From JBBQXK01 sp038251625 (GTDB lineage: Bacteria; Pseudomonadota; Alphaproteobacteria; Rhodobacterales; Rhodobacteraceae): 19,573 nucleotides of DNA. This document shows, in pieces, positions 1-7,514 of this stretch. The stretch's first letter is position 1. Each line of letters starts with the position of its first letter. The stretch is from assembly GCA_038251625.1 (NCBI GenBank), contig JBBSBE010000074.1, positions 1-19,573 of the forward strand, given 5' to 3'. Position numbers and translations under genes: made by a program. The notes under the pieces are model-generated. The model had not been told where the DNA came from, ran no database searches, and worked only from the letters and a program-made list of their open reading frames with translations.

Positions 1-199
1 GCGCCCGGCACGCCGGGGAGGGTGCGAAGCGCCCGCCCCGGGGGGGCGTGACGGGCGCTGCCCGGGCGAAACGCCCGGGCGGTCCGGCGGAATTCGCTGC
101 GGCCCCAATTCCTACCCAAAGGTTAAACCGCGCCTGTAACGCCTTGAAATCCCTCACCCCGATTTCTGTCCACACGTGCGACAGCCCTTGGACGCGCCC
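1..199. other. Hairpin-rich intergenic region upstream of cimA
   Basis: No credible gene is visible here. The first 80 bases are dominated by GC-rich inverted repeats. AGCGCCCG at 28-35 pairs with CGGGCGCT at 52-59, and a perfect 9-bp stem at 60-80 follows directly. Neither stem is followed by a run of T. These are probably the transcription end of a gene that lies outside the window, or a compact repeat. Bases 90-199 are less GC-rich and should hold the cimA promoter. TTGAAA at 144-149 could be a -35 element, but I see no convincing -10 at the right distance. Confidence 0.5.
60..80. terminator. Perfect 9-bp GC hairpin, possible terminator
   Basis: GCCCGGGCG (60-68) and CGCCCGGGC (72-80) form a perfect stem around the loop AAA. 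There is no T-tract on either side, so a classic intrinsic terminator is not proven. It could end a gene to the left of the window or be part of a dispersed palindromic repeat. Confidence 0.4.
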
Positions 200-1831
200 A
201 TGACCCGCGAAAGACTCTCCCTCTTCGACACCACCCTTCGCGATGGCCAGCAAACCCACGGCGTGCAGTTTTCCGCCGCCGAGAAGGTCCGCATCGCGGC
301 GGCCCTCGATGCCCTCGGGGTCGATTACATCGAAGGCGGCTGGCCCGGCGCGAACCCCACCGACAGCGAGTTTTTCCGCGCAGCACCGACCACCCGCGCC
401 ACCATGACGGCCTTCGGGATGACCAAGCGGACGGGCCGCTCGGCGGGCAATGATGACGTTCTGGCCGCCGTTCTGGATGCCGCCACCCCCGCCGTCTGCC
501 TCGTCGGGAAGACCCACCCCTTCCACGTCACCACCGCCCTCGGGGTCAGCCTCGCGGAAAACCTCGCCAACATCCGCGCCTCCTTCGCCCATGTGGTGGC
601 AAAGGGCCGCGAGGCGCTGTTCGACGCCGAGCACTTCTTTGACGGCTACCGCGCCGATCCCGGCTACGCCCTGTCCTGCCTGCAGGCCGCCCTCGACGCA
701 GGCGCCCGATGGATCGTTCTCTGTGACACCAACGGCGGCACGCTGCCCGCCGAAATCGGCCGCGTGACATCCGAGGTGATCGCGGCAGGCATCCCCGGCG
801 CGCGGCTCGGCATCCATTGCCACGATGATACCGGCAACGCCGTCGCAGGCTCCCTCGCCGCCGTCGACGCGGGCGCCCGGCAGATCCAAGGCACGCTGAA
901 TGGCTTGGGCGAGCGCTGCGGGAACGCGAACCTGACGACGCTGATCCCGACGCTTCTGCTGAAGGAACCCTACGCCAGCCGGTTCGAGACGGGGGTGACG
1001 CCGGACGCGCTGGCGGGCCTTCTGCGCACCTCGCGGATGCTTGACGATATCCTGAACCGCGTGCCCCTTCGTGCGGCCCCCTACATCGGCGCCTCCGCCT
1101 TCGCTCACAAGGCCGGGCTGCACGCCAGCGCGATCCTGAAGGATCCCGCCACCTACGAACACATCGACCCTGCAACGGTCGGCAATGCCCGCGTTATCCC
1201 GATGAGCAATCAGGCGGGTCAGTCCAACCTCCGCGCCCGCCTTGCCGATGCCGGGATCGAGGTGGCGCCCGGGGATGCGCGGCTCGGGCGCATTCTGGAG
1301 GTCGTGAAGACGCGGGAAGAGCAGGGCTATGCCTATGACGGCGCGCAGGCCAGTTTCGAATTGATGGCGCGGGCCGAGCTTGGCCTGCTGCCCCGGTTCT
1401 TCGAGGTGAAGCGCTACCGGGTGACGGTGGAGCGGCGCAAGAACAAGTATGACCGCATGGTCAGCCTGTCCGAGGCCGTGGTCGTGGTAAAAATCGGCGC
1501 GCGGAAGATGCTGTCGGTCAGCGAGTCGATGGATGAGACGGGCACCGACCGTGGCCCGGTGAACGCGCTGGCAAAGGCGCTGGCCAAGGACCTTGGGCCC
1601 TATCAGGCCGCGATTGATGACGTGCGGCTGGTGGATTTCAAGGTCCGCATCACCCAAGGCGGCACTGAAGCTGTGACGCGCGTCATCATCGACAGCGAGG
1701 ATAGCGCGGGGCGGCGCTGGTCGACCGTGGGGGTGTCGGCCAACATCGTGGACGCGTCCTTCGAGGCGCTGCTCGACGCCGTCACGTGGAAGCTGATCAG
1801 TGACGGCGCGATCCCTGAGGGGGACGCATGA
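200..1831 (+). CDS. cimA: (R)-citramalate synthase
   Basis: CimA condenses acetyl-CoA with pyruvate to (R)-citramalate, the first step of the threonine-independent route to 2-oxobutyrate and isoleucine. The protein of 543 residues has an N-terminal HMGL-like TIM barrel. Near its start is LFDTTLRDGQQTHG, which carries the RDGQ catalytic and metal site, and the metal-binding HCHDDTGNAVA is near residue 205. A middle segment contains SAFAHKAGLHASAI and NQAGQSN. The C-terminal 130 or so residues match the LeuA allosteric domain, so end-product inhibition, probably by isoleucine, is likely. Length and the GGWPGANPTD motif fit CimA better than isopropylmalate synthase LeuA. ATG at 200 is chosen because family similarity starts just after it; an in-frame GTG at 176 would add eight residues. 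The stop overlaps the next start in ATGA, so the two genes are probably co-transcribed. Confidence 0.9.
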   Translation: MTRERLSLFDTTLRDGQQTHGVQFSAAEKVRIAAALDALGVDYIEGGWPGANPTDSEFFRAAPTTRATMTAFGMTKRTGRSAGNDDVLAAVLDAATPAVCLVGKTHPFHVTTALGVSLAENLANIRASFAHVVAKGREALFDAEHFFDGYRADPGYALSCLQAALDAGARWIVLCDTNGGTLPAEIGRVTSEVIAAGIPGARLGIHCHDDTGNAVAGSLAAVDAGARQIQGTLNGLGERCGNANLTTLIPTLLLKEPYASRFETGVTPDALAGLLRTSRMLDDILNRVPLRAAPYIGASAFAHKAGLHASAILKDPATYEHIDPATVGNARVIPMSNQAGQSNLRARLADAGIEVAPGDARLGRILEVVKTREEQGYAYDGAQASFELMARAELGLLPRFFEVKRYRVTVERRKNKYDRMVSLSEAVVVVKIGARKMLSVSESMDETGTDRGPVNALAKALAKDLGPYQAAIDDVRLVDFKVRITQGGTEAVTRVIIDSEDSAGRRWSTVGVSANIVDASFEALLDAVTWKLISDGAIPEGDA

Positions 1832-2571
1832 CCCTTGACGCCTGCGCGGCGCTGGTTGCGCGCGGCGATCCCGACAGGTTCGCTGCCGTGATGGCGGCCC
1901 CGCTTGCGGCACGGGCGCAGCTTCTGCCGCTCTATGCCTTCAATCTGGAGGTGGCGCGTGCGCCCTGGGCCTCTGCCGAGCCGCTGATCGCCGAGATGCG
2001 GCTGCAATTCTGGCGCGACGTGGTGACCGAACCGCATCGCCGCGCGCATGAAGTTGCGGGGCCTTTGCGCGATCTGATGGACGCGGCCGGACTGCCAGAG
2101 GCCACGTTCCTGCGCCTGATCGACGCGCGGGCGCTGGACCGCGAGGCCGTACCTTTTGCGGACAGCCCGTCGCTGGTGGCCTATCTTGAGGCGACGGGGG
2201 GCGGGTTGATGTGGCTGGCGGCGGAGGCCGTTGGCGCGCCACCGGAGGCCGAGGCACCCGCGCGGGATCTGGGTCGGGCGGCTGCATTGGCCGGCTATTT
2301 CCGCGCGGTGCCGGAGCTTGTGGCTCGGGGCAGGGTGCCCTTGCCTGCGGGTGATACAAGGGGGCTGGCGCGTGAGGGGCTCGGCTGGCTTGCCCGGGGC
2401 CGCGCGGGGCGGGGCGTTGTTGGCGCGGCTGCCTTGGCCGCTTGGACGGCGGGGCCGATCTTGCGTCAGGCGGTCGCCGATCCCCGGCGGATCGAAGAGG
2501 GCGCGCTCGGCCTGTCGGAATTCAGGCGGCGAAGCCTGCTTCTCTGGGCCGCCGCTACAGGCCGGGTGTAA
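1828..2571 (+). CDS. Squalene/phytoene synthase family protein, possibly non-catalytic
   Basis: This 247-residue protein resembles the short squalene/phytoene synthase-like proteins of alphaproteobacteria, the group that includes the mitochondrial complex I factor NDUFAF6. Visible family features are LLPLYAFNLEVARA near the N-terminus, EMRLQFWRDVV near residue 55, IDARALDRE near 95 and LEATGGGLMWLAAEAVG near 115. The Asp-rich DXXXD motifs that bind the prenyl diphosphate magnesium ions in true synthases are not visible, and the protein is shorter than CrtB or HpnC/HpnD (about 280-340 residues). I infer a pseudoenzyme or assembly role, not carotenoid or hopanoid synthesis. It begins inside the cimA stop (ATGA), which implies translational coupling. 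Its last 17 bases overlap the end of the convergent transporter gene. Confidence 0.72.
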   Translation: MTLDACAALVARGDPDRFAAVMAAPLAARAQLLPLYAFNLEVARAPWASAEPLIAEMRLQFWRDVVTEPHRRAHEVAGPLRDLMDAAGLPEATFLRLIDARALDREAVPFADSPSLVAYLEATGGGLMWLAAEAVGAPPEAEAPARDLGRAAALAGYFRAVPELVARGRVPLPAGDTRGLAREGLGWLARGRAGRGVVGAAALAAWTAGPILRQAVADPRRIEEGALGLSEFRRRSLLLWAAATGRV

Positions 2572-3796
2572 CCGGGTCACGTGCGGCTGGCCGCAGCCAA
2601 AGCCAGATAAGCGCGCCCCCGGCCAAGACAAGGAACGGCAGCATCGCGATATTCACCGCCTGCCAGCCCGCATGCACCGAACTGCCCGAGCAATTCATCA
2701 GCCCGCCCGAAGAGATGGACGCCATCGTCACCCCGGCAAAAACGATGAAATCGTTCATGCCCTGCATCCGGCCACGCTCTTCGGGCCGGTGCGCGCCTGC
2801 CAGCATCGTGGTGGCGCCGATGAAGCCGAAGTTCCAGCCGATGCCGAGCAGGATCAGCGCGCCAAAGAAATTCGGCAACTCGAACCCCGTCAGCGCAACG
2901 GCCCCCGCCGCGGCGAGGATGACAAGGCCGATGGCCACCACACGCTCGACCCCGATCCGGGCGATGACATGTCCGGTAAAGAAGGACGGCAGATACATCG
3001 CCACCACATGCGCCGATACGACGTCGGCTGCATCCGAGGTCTGGAAGCCGCAGCCCACGACGGCGAGGGGAGAAGAGGTCATCACAAGGTTCATAAGCGC
3101 GTAAGATACGGTCGCGCAGATCACGGCGACGGCGATGCGGGGGGTTCGGAGAAGTTCAAACCGCGAGCGTCCGCGCGCGTCGCCTGCCTGTGGCGGGCGC
3201 GGCTTCGGGATATCGAGCGCGGCAAAGAGGAACGCGCCGCAGAGGTTCAGCACGATCACCGCGATGTAGGTGCCAAGGAAGGGCACGGCCATGCCCATCG
3301 CGGTTACCTTAACAAGCTGCGGCCCCAGCACCGCCGACAAAAGGCCCCCGGCCATCACCCAGGAGATGGCCTTCGGCCGAAACGCCTCGGATGCGGTATC
3401 GGCGGCGGCAAAGCGGTAAAAGCCTTGCGCGCTCATGTATCCGCCGGTGAAGAAGGCGCCGAGCAGGAAGATCGGGAAGGAGTGCAGGGCAAGGCCGTAG
3501 GCGCCGATCGCGGCCCCGATGGCCCCCGACATCGCACCAAGCACAAAGCCCGCGCGGCGGCCCCAGCGCTGCATCACCGCTGACAGGGGATTCGCCGCCA
3601 GCATCGAGCCGATCACCGTCAACGAGATCGGCAGCGTTGCCCAGCAGGGGTTCGAGGCCAGCGTCTGCCCGGCAAGCCCTGCGATGGTAAAGATCATCGG
3701 CATCTGCGCGCCGAGGATCGCCTGCGCTGCCACAAGGACCCAGACGTTGCGGCGTGCGCGTGAATCGTCGGCAATGGGAAGGGTTGCATCGGTCAT
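2555..3796 (-). CDS. MFS transporter, 12-helix type
   Basis: This is an inner-membrane secondary transporter of the major facilitator superfamily; the substrate is unknown. The 413-residue protein is very hydrophobic, with about twelve predicted helices beginning at VWVLVAAQAILGAQ. A motif-A-like loop, RWGRRAGFVLGA, lies between helices 2 and 3 near residue 75, and a longer polar stretch (KPRPPQAGDARGRSRFE) forms the central loop between the two six-helix halves. The frame stays open to 3994, but the upstream part is polar and unlike MFS, so ATG at 3796 is preferred. No good Shine-Dalgarno sequence precedes this ATG, so it may be leaderless or poorly translated. It is divergent from the DNA glycosylase gene across 151 bp and converges on the preceding gene with overlapping 3' ends. 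Family assignment is secure; function is not. Confidence 0.85.
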   Translation of the reverse strand: MTDATLPIADDSRARRNVWVLVAAQAILGAQMPMIFTIAGLAGQTLASNPCWATLPISLTVIGSMLAANPLSAVMQRWGRRAGFVLGAMSGAIGAAIGAYGLALHSFPIFLLGAFFTGGYMSAQGFYRFAAADTASEAFRPKAISWVMAGGLLSAVLGPQLVKVTAMGMAVPFLGTYIAVIVLNLCGAFLFAALDIPKPRPPQAGDARGRSRFELLRTPRIAVAVICATVSYALMNLVMTSSPLAVVGCGFQTSDAADVVSAHVVAMYLPSFFTGHVIARIGVERVVAIGLVILAAAGAVALTGFELPNFFGALILLGIGWNFGFIGATTMLAGAHRPEERGRMQGMNDFIVFAGVTMASISSGGLMNCSGSSVHAGWQAVNIAMLPFLVLAGGALIWLWLRPAARDPVTPGL

Positions 3797-3947
3797 GGCG
3801 ACAGGCTTAGGCCCGTGCCCGGGCACCCTCAAGACGAAAAATGCACGTGCGCTTTCATTCCAAAGGACATGGATCACGTGTCTGCAAGGGTCTTTCGGTA
3901 TCCCGTGATTCCCGTTACCCCTGTTGCCCATGGTTGGACGGATCATC
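3797..3947. promoter_or_regulatory. Divergent promoter region with palindromes
   Basis: This 151-bp region lies between the divergent transporter and DNA glycosylase genes. It contains a perfect 12-bp palindrome, GTGCCCGGGCAC at 3815-3826, and two CACGTG palindromes at 3844-3849 and 3875-3880 whose starts are 31 bp apart, about three helical turns. On the minus strand TTGAGG (3832-3827) and TAAGCC (3809-3804) flank a 17-bp spacer that contains the 12-bp palindrome, but the -10 match is weak. The palindromes could be operators. No regulator gene lies next to them. Confidence 0.35.
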
Positions 3948-4559
3948 ATGTCAGAGGCCTGCGTGTCCGAAGGGGCGGATTGGCTGTGCGCCAAAGAACC
4001 GCGCTTTGCCCATGCCTACGGGCTGACCGGCCCTCTGCCTTTGCGGCGGCGCGAGGATGGGTTCACCGCCCTTTTTGACGCCATTGTCAGCCAGCAGGTC
4101 AGCGTGGCGTCCGCTGATGCAATCTGGGCGCGGCTAGAGGCGGCAGGCTATACCGATCCGGCGCGCCTGGCCGGTGCTGCCGACGAAGAACTGCGCGCCT
4201 GCGGGCTTAGCCGCCAAAAGGCGCGTTACGGGCGGGCGCTGGCTGCGGCAGAAATTGATTTTGAGGCGTTGCGCAAGGCACCGACCGAGGAGGTGATCAC
4301 CACGCTGGTCGCGGTGCCTGGCATCGGGCCCTGGACGGCAGAGATCTATTCCATGTTTTCGCTTGGCCGAGCCGACGTGTTCGCGCCCGGCGATCTGGCC
4401 CTGCAAGAGGCGATGCGGCGGCTCTTTGGGCTGGAGGAACGCCCCAAGGAAAAAGCCGCCCGCGCGATGGCCGAGGCCTGGTCGCCCTGGCGTGGCGTGG
4501 CGGCGCGGCTTCTCTGGGCCTATTACCACGTCTCGACCGAGCGGGAGGGGATCCGGTGA
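3948..4559 (+). CDS. DNA-3-methyladenine glycosylase II (AlkA family)
   Basis: The enzyme removes alkylated bases such as 3-methyladenine from DNA as the first step of base excision repair. The 203-residue protein belongs to the helix-hairpin-helix-GPD superfamily. The hairpin LVAVPGIGPWTAEIY is centred near residues 120-134, and the essential aspartate lies about 20 residues later in FAPGDLALQEAM (Asp149). The N-terminal half includes FDAIVSQQVSVASA, the conserved core helix of AlkA-like glycosylases. The extra N-terminal domain of E. coli AlkA is absent, as in many short bacterial homologues. ATG at 3948 is chosen because GGACGGA lies 5 bp upstream; in-frame TTG 3924 and ATG 3930 are alternatives. 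The stop overlaps the next start in GTGA, so the esterase is co-transcribed. Confidence 0.85.
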   Translation: MSEACVSEGADWLCAKEPRFAHAYGLTGPLPLRRREDGFTALFDAIVSQQVSVASADAIWARLEAAGYTDPARLAGAADEELRACGLSRQKARYGRALAAAEIDFEALRKAPTEEVITTLVAVPGIGPWTAEIYSMFSLGRADVFAPGDLALQEAMRRLFGLEERPKEKAARAMAEAWSPWRGVAARLLWAYYHVSTEREGIR

Positions 4560-5212
4560 CACTGACATTCGGGCATCGTGCGGCGGCAAGCGGGCAGGCG
4601 AAAAGCCTTGTCGTGTTCCTGCACGGGTACGGGGCGGACGGGGCCGATCTTCTGGGGCTCGCCGATCCGCTGGCGCCCCATCTGCCGCATACGGCTTTTC
4701 TGGCCCCGGATGCACCCGACCCCTGCAGCGGCAATCCGATCGGGCGGCAGTGGTTTCCCATTCCCTGGCTTGACGGATCGTCCGAGGCGGACGCTGCGGC
4801 CGGTCTTATCCGTGCTGCCGAAATGCTGAACGGGTTTCTGGATGCGCAACTGGCCGAGGCGGGGCTGGAGCCCGAAGCGCTGGCGCTGGTCGGATTTTCG
4901 CAAGGGGCGATGATCAGCCTGCATGTGGCGCCGCGCCGTGCGGCGCCGGTGGCGGCGGTCGTGGCCATCGCGGGGCGGCTTTTGGTGCCCGAACGGCTGA
5001 CGGACGAGGCCCTGTCGCGGCCCCCCATCCTGCTGATCCACGGCGATCAGGACCCGGTCGTACCGTTCGAGGATATGGGCCGCGCGGGCAACGCGCTTGT
5101 GGCCGCCGATTTCGAAACGTACGGCCATGTGATGCGCGGTACCGGGCACGGGATCGCGCCCGATGGCCTGTCGGCAACACTGAGCTTTCTTGCCGAACGC
5201 CTGCCCGGGTGA
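4556..5212 (+). CDS. Alpha/beta hydrolase, carboxylesterase/phospholipase type
   Basis: This is a cytoplasmic serine hydrolase of the dienelactone hydrolase / carboxylesterase 2 (YpfH/EstB-like) group, with 218 residues as usual for the family. The catalytic triad is visible: Ser115 in LVGFSQGAM, Asp166 in IHGDQDPVVP and His198 in GTGHGIAPDG. The oxyanion-hole motif FLHGYGADG is at about residue 21. There is no signal peptide. Likely substrates are short acyl esters or lysophospholipids, but none can be named from sequence. Translation starts at a GTG that overlaps the glycosylase stop codon, which indicates coupling; a functional link between the two is not evident. Confidence 0.85.
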   Translation: MTLTFGHRAAASGQAKSLVVFLHGYGADGADLLGLADPLAPHLPHTAFLAPDAPDPCSGNPIGRQWFPIPWLDGSSEADAAAGLIRAAEMLNGFLDAQLAEAGLEPEALALVGFSQGAMISLHVAPRRAAPVAAVVAIAGRLLVPERLTDEALSRPPILLIHGDQDPVVPFEDMGRAGNALVAADFETYGHVMRGTGHGIAPDGLSATLSFLAERLPG

Positions 5213-5277
5213 CTTTCACATCATCGTCACCTTGCCGCGTTAGCCCTACGCGCAACATCGTGGCAATATCACGGGGC

Positions 5278-5305
5278 TTGTCAGGCGGAAAACGCCATAT
5301 ATAGT
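5278..5305 (+). promoter_or_regulatory. Sigma70-like promoter of the HNH endonuclease gene
   Basis: TTGTCA at 5278-5283 and TATAGT at 5300-5305 are separated by 16 bp, a good match to the vegetative consensus in an AT-richer patch. Transcription would start near 5312, where the 8-bp palindrome CGTTAACG (5308-5315) lies, about 65 bases before the ATG at 5380. This separates the HNH gene from the upstream esterase as its own transcription unit. Confidence 0.5.
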
Positions 5306-5379
5306 TTCGTTAACGTGGGCCGGATGACCCGCGCAGGAACTCAACGGATGGCCCTCGCGCGAACGGAGCGAACAGGCAG

Positions 5380-5964
5380 ATGGACGTCGAATTCAGAACC
5401 ACCTTCGTGCGCGAACCCTCTGCGCTGAAGCACTACCCTGCGCTGGTGCTGAACGCCGATTATCGCCCGCTCAGCTACTATCCGCTGTCACTTTGGCCGT
5501 GGCAGGAGGCGATCAAGGCTGCTTTCCTTGACCGGGTGCAGATCGTGGCGGAGTACGACCAGACTGTCCGAAGCCAGAGGCAAGAGATACGCATCCCCTC
5601 GGTGGTGGTGCTGAAGGATTATGTGAAACCCCAGAAGCGCGTAGCCTTCACGCGCTTCAATCTTTTTCTGAGGGACGCATTCTGCTGCCAGTACTGCGGC
5701 GCCAAGGGCGATCTGACATTTGACCATGTTCTGCCAAGGTCGCGTGGCGGCCAGACGAGTTGGGAAAATGTGGTTGCTGCCTGCTCGCCGTGCAATCTGC
5801 GCAAGGGATCGCGTACGCTGCGGCAGGTGGGATTTCATCTGGCACAAAAGCCCCGCGCGCCGACAGCAGACGAAATGCAGGCGCATGGTCGGCGGTTTCC
5901 GCCCAACTATCTGCACGGCAGTTGGCTCGATTACCTTTACTGGGATGCCGAACTGGAGGCATGA
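5380..5964 (+). CDS. HNH endonuclease
   Basis: This 194-residue protein carries an HNH nuclease domain in its C-terminal half. A zinc-binding CXXC pair, C103-Y-C106 in FCCQYCG, is followed by the catalytic DH (Asp115-His116) in FDHVLPRSRGG, then WENVVAACSPCNLRKGS with the second CXXC pair (C135, C138) and the family Asn. The N-terminal part (ALVLNADYRPLSYYPLS) is typical of the widespread stand-alone HNH proteins conserved in alphaproteobacteria and cyanobacteria. There is no neighbouring methylase, terminase or toxin partner, so a restriction or phage role is not supported; a DNA-processing housekeeping role is inferred. ATG 5380 is weakly preceded by AGGCAG. The stop is followed by 95 bp before zwf. 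Confidence 0.87.
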   Translation: MDVEFRTTFVREPSALKHYPALVLNADYRPLSYYPLSLWPWQEAIKAAFLDRVQIVAEYDQTVRSQRQEIRIPSVVVLKDYVKPQKRVAFTRFNLFLRDAFCCQYCGAKGDLTFDHVLPRSRGGQTSWENVVAACSPCNLRKGSRTLRQVGFHLAQKPRAPTADEMQAHGRRFPPNYLHGSWLDYLYWDAELEA

Positions 5965-6018
5965 TGGCCCTCGCTCGCCTGCTGGACTTGCCGGCGCGCA
6001 AGCCCTAGAAAGCGCGAG

Positions 6019-6030
6019 GTTAGCGCTAAC
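6019..6030. promoter_or_regulatory. LacI-family-type operator before zwf
   Basis: GTTAGCGCTAAC is a perfect 12-bp palindrome with the central CG typical of LacI/GalR-family operators. It lies 29 bp before the zwf start. In Rhodobacter sphaeroides the LacI-family regulator CceR is reported to control Entner-Doudoroff and central carbon genes, so a CceR-like site is the best guess; I cannot confirm its consensus from memory. I found no second copy of this palindrome in the window. Confidence 0.6.
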
Positions 6031-6059
6031 GGGGCGCCTGCCGGAAAGCGAGGAAAACC

Positions 6060-7514
6060 ATGGTATCGCGCGTTATTCCGGTCGATCCCTTTGATCTGGT
6101 GATCTTCGGTGGCACCGGTGACCTTGCCCGCCGCAAGATTTTCCCCGGTCTCTATCGCCGTTTCTGGGCCGGGCAGATGCCCGAGGATGCCCGCATCGTC
6201 GGCGCTGCCCGCAGCGAGATGACGGAAGACGCCTTTCGCAACACCGTGGGCGAGGCGATCAAGGAATTCGTGTCGAAGGACAAACAGGACAAGGACAGGA
6301 TCGCCGAGTTTCTGACCCGCATCACCTATGTGGCGATTGACGCCACCGGCGAGGGCGGATGGGATGCGCTGAAGGCGCTGATGCGCAAGGATGTGGTGCA
6401 GGCCTTCTACTTCTCGGTGGCGCCGTCACTGTTCGGGGCGTTGGCAGAGCGCCTGCATGACAAGCGAATCGCGGGCAGCAAGGCCCGCATCGTGGTCGAA
6501 AAACCCTTCGGGCGTGATCTGGCGTCTGCGCAGGCGTTGAACAACACCTTGGCCAAGCATTTCTCGGAAAGCCAGATTTACCGGATCGACCATTATCTGG
6601 GCAAGGAAACCGTGCAGAACCTGATGGCGGTACGCTTCGCCAACATCCTGTTCGAGCCGATCTGGAAGGCGCAGTACATTGATCACGTGCAGATCACCGT
6701 GGCCGAAACCGTGGGCGTCGAGGGGCGCGGAGCCTATTATGACAAGTCTGGCGCCATGCGTGACATGGTGCAGAACCACATGATGCAATTGCTGTGCCTG
6801 ATTGCGATGGAGCCGCCGTATCACTTTGATCCCAATGCCGTGCGCGACGAAAAGCTTAAGGTGATCCGTGCGTTGGAGCCTGTGGCGCCGGGTAATATCG
6901 TGCGGGGGCAGTATCTGGCCAATGGCAAGAGCGGTGGCTATCTGGAACACGCGGAGAACCCGCAAAGCCGCACGGAAAGCTTCGTTGCGCTGAAGGTCAA
7001 GATTGCCAACTGGCGGTGGAGCGGGACGCCCTTTTATCTGCGCACCGGCAAGCGGTTGCGCGCGCGCGCGTCCGAGATTGCGATCACGTTCAAGGAGCCG
7101 CCGCATTCGATTTTTGACGATGCCAAGGGCTGGCGTGAAAACGTGCTGGTCATCCGGTTGCAGCCCAATGAGGGGATGAACCTGATGGTGATGATCAAGG
7201 AACCCGGCCCCGGTGGCATGCGCCTGACACAGGTGCCGCTGGACATGTCCTTTGCCATCGCGCTGGGGGAAGAGGGCACGGACATTCCCGACGCATACGA
7301 GCGGCTCATCATGGATGTGATCCGGGGCAACCAGACGCTGTTCATGCGGGGCGATGAGGTAGAGGCCGCCTGGGCCTGGGCCGATCCGATCATCGAAGGA
7401 TGGGAGGCGCGCGGCGACCGACCGCAAGGCTACGACTCAGGGTCGTCCGGGCCGGACGACGCATTGATGCTGATGCACAAGGATGGGCGGCGCTGGCGGG
7501 ACATTCGTGAATGA
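6060..7514 (+). CDS. zwf: Glucose-6-phosphate 1-dehydrogenase
   Basis: Zwf oxidises glucose-6-phosphate to 6-phosphogluconolactone with NADP+ (sometimes NAD+), the entry to the Entner-Doudoroff and oxidative pentose phosphate routes. The 484-residue length is normal. The dinucleotide-binding Rossmann motif IFGGTGDLARRKIFPGLY begins at residue 15, and the substrate-binding active-site signature RIDHYLGKE lies at 175-183 and includes His178. GRGAYYDKSGAMRDMVQNH, also highly conserved in the family, is near residue 222. The start ATG has a GAGGA ribosome binding site. This is the first gene of a zwf-pgl-pgi operon, with its stop overlapping the pgl start by four bases. The palindrome at 6019-6030 suggests repression by a LacI-type sugar-responsive regulator. 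Confidence 0.97.
   Translation: MVSRVIPVDPFDLVIFGGTGDLARRKIFPGLYRRFWAGQMPEDARIVGAARSEMTEDAFRNTVGEAIKEFVSKDKQDKDRIAEFLTRITYVAIDATGEGGWDALKALMRKDVVQAFYFSVAPSLFGALAERLHDKRIAGSKARIVVEKPFGRDLASAQALNNTLAKHFSESQIYRIDHYLGKETVQNLMAVRFANILFEPIWKAQYIDHVQITVAETVGVEGRGAYYDKSGAMRDMVQNHMMQLLCLIAMEPPYHFDPNAVRDEKLKVIRALEPVAPGNIVRGQYLANGKSGGYLEHAENPQSRTESFVALKVKIANWRWSGTPFYLRTGKRLRARASEIAITFKEPPHSIFDDAKGWRENVLVIRLQPNEGMNLMVMIKEPGPGGMRLTQVPLDMSFAIALGEEGTDIPDAYERLIMDVIRGNQTLFMRGDEVEAAWAWADPIIEGWEARGDRPQGYDSGSSGPDDALMLMHKDGRRWRDIRE

Noticed and set aside
2231..3583. Plus-strand open frame of 450 codons across the synthase-like gene and the transporter
   Set aside because: It spans two real genes, and its translation is Arg/Gly/His-rich with no domain; it is a shadow frame.
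5380..5964. HNH nuclease considered as part of a defence or restriction system
   Set aside because: There is no methylase, specificity subunit or other defence gene beside it, and the family is a common stand-alone chromosomal protein.
5964..6008. 14-codon frame overlapping the HNH stop, before zwf, considered as a leader peptide
   Set aside because: It has no runs of a regulatory codon, no ribosome binding site of its own and no attenuator structure; chance is enough to explain it.
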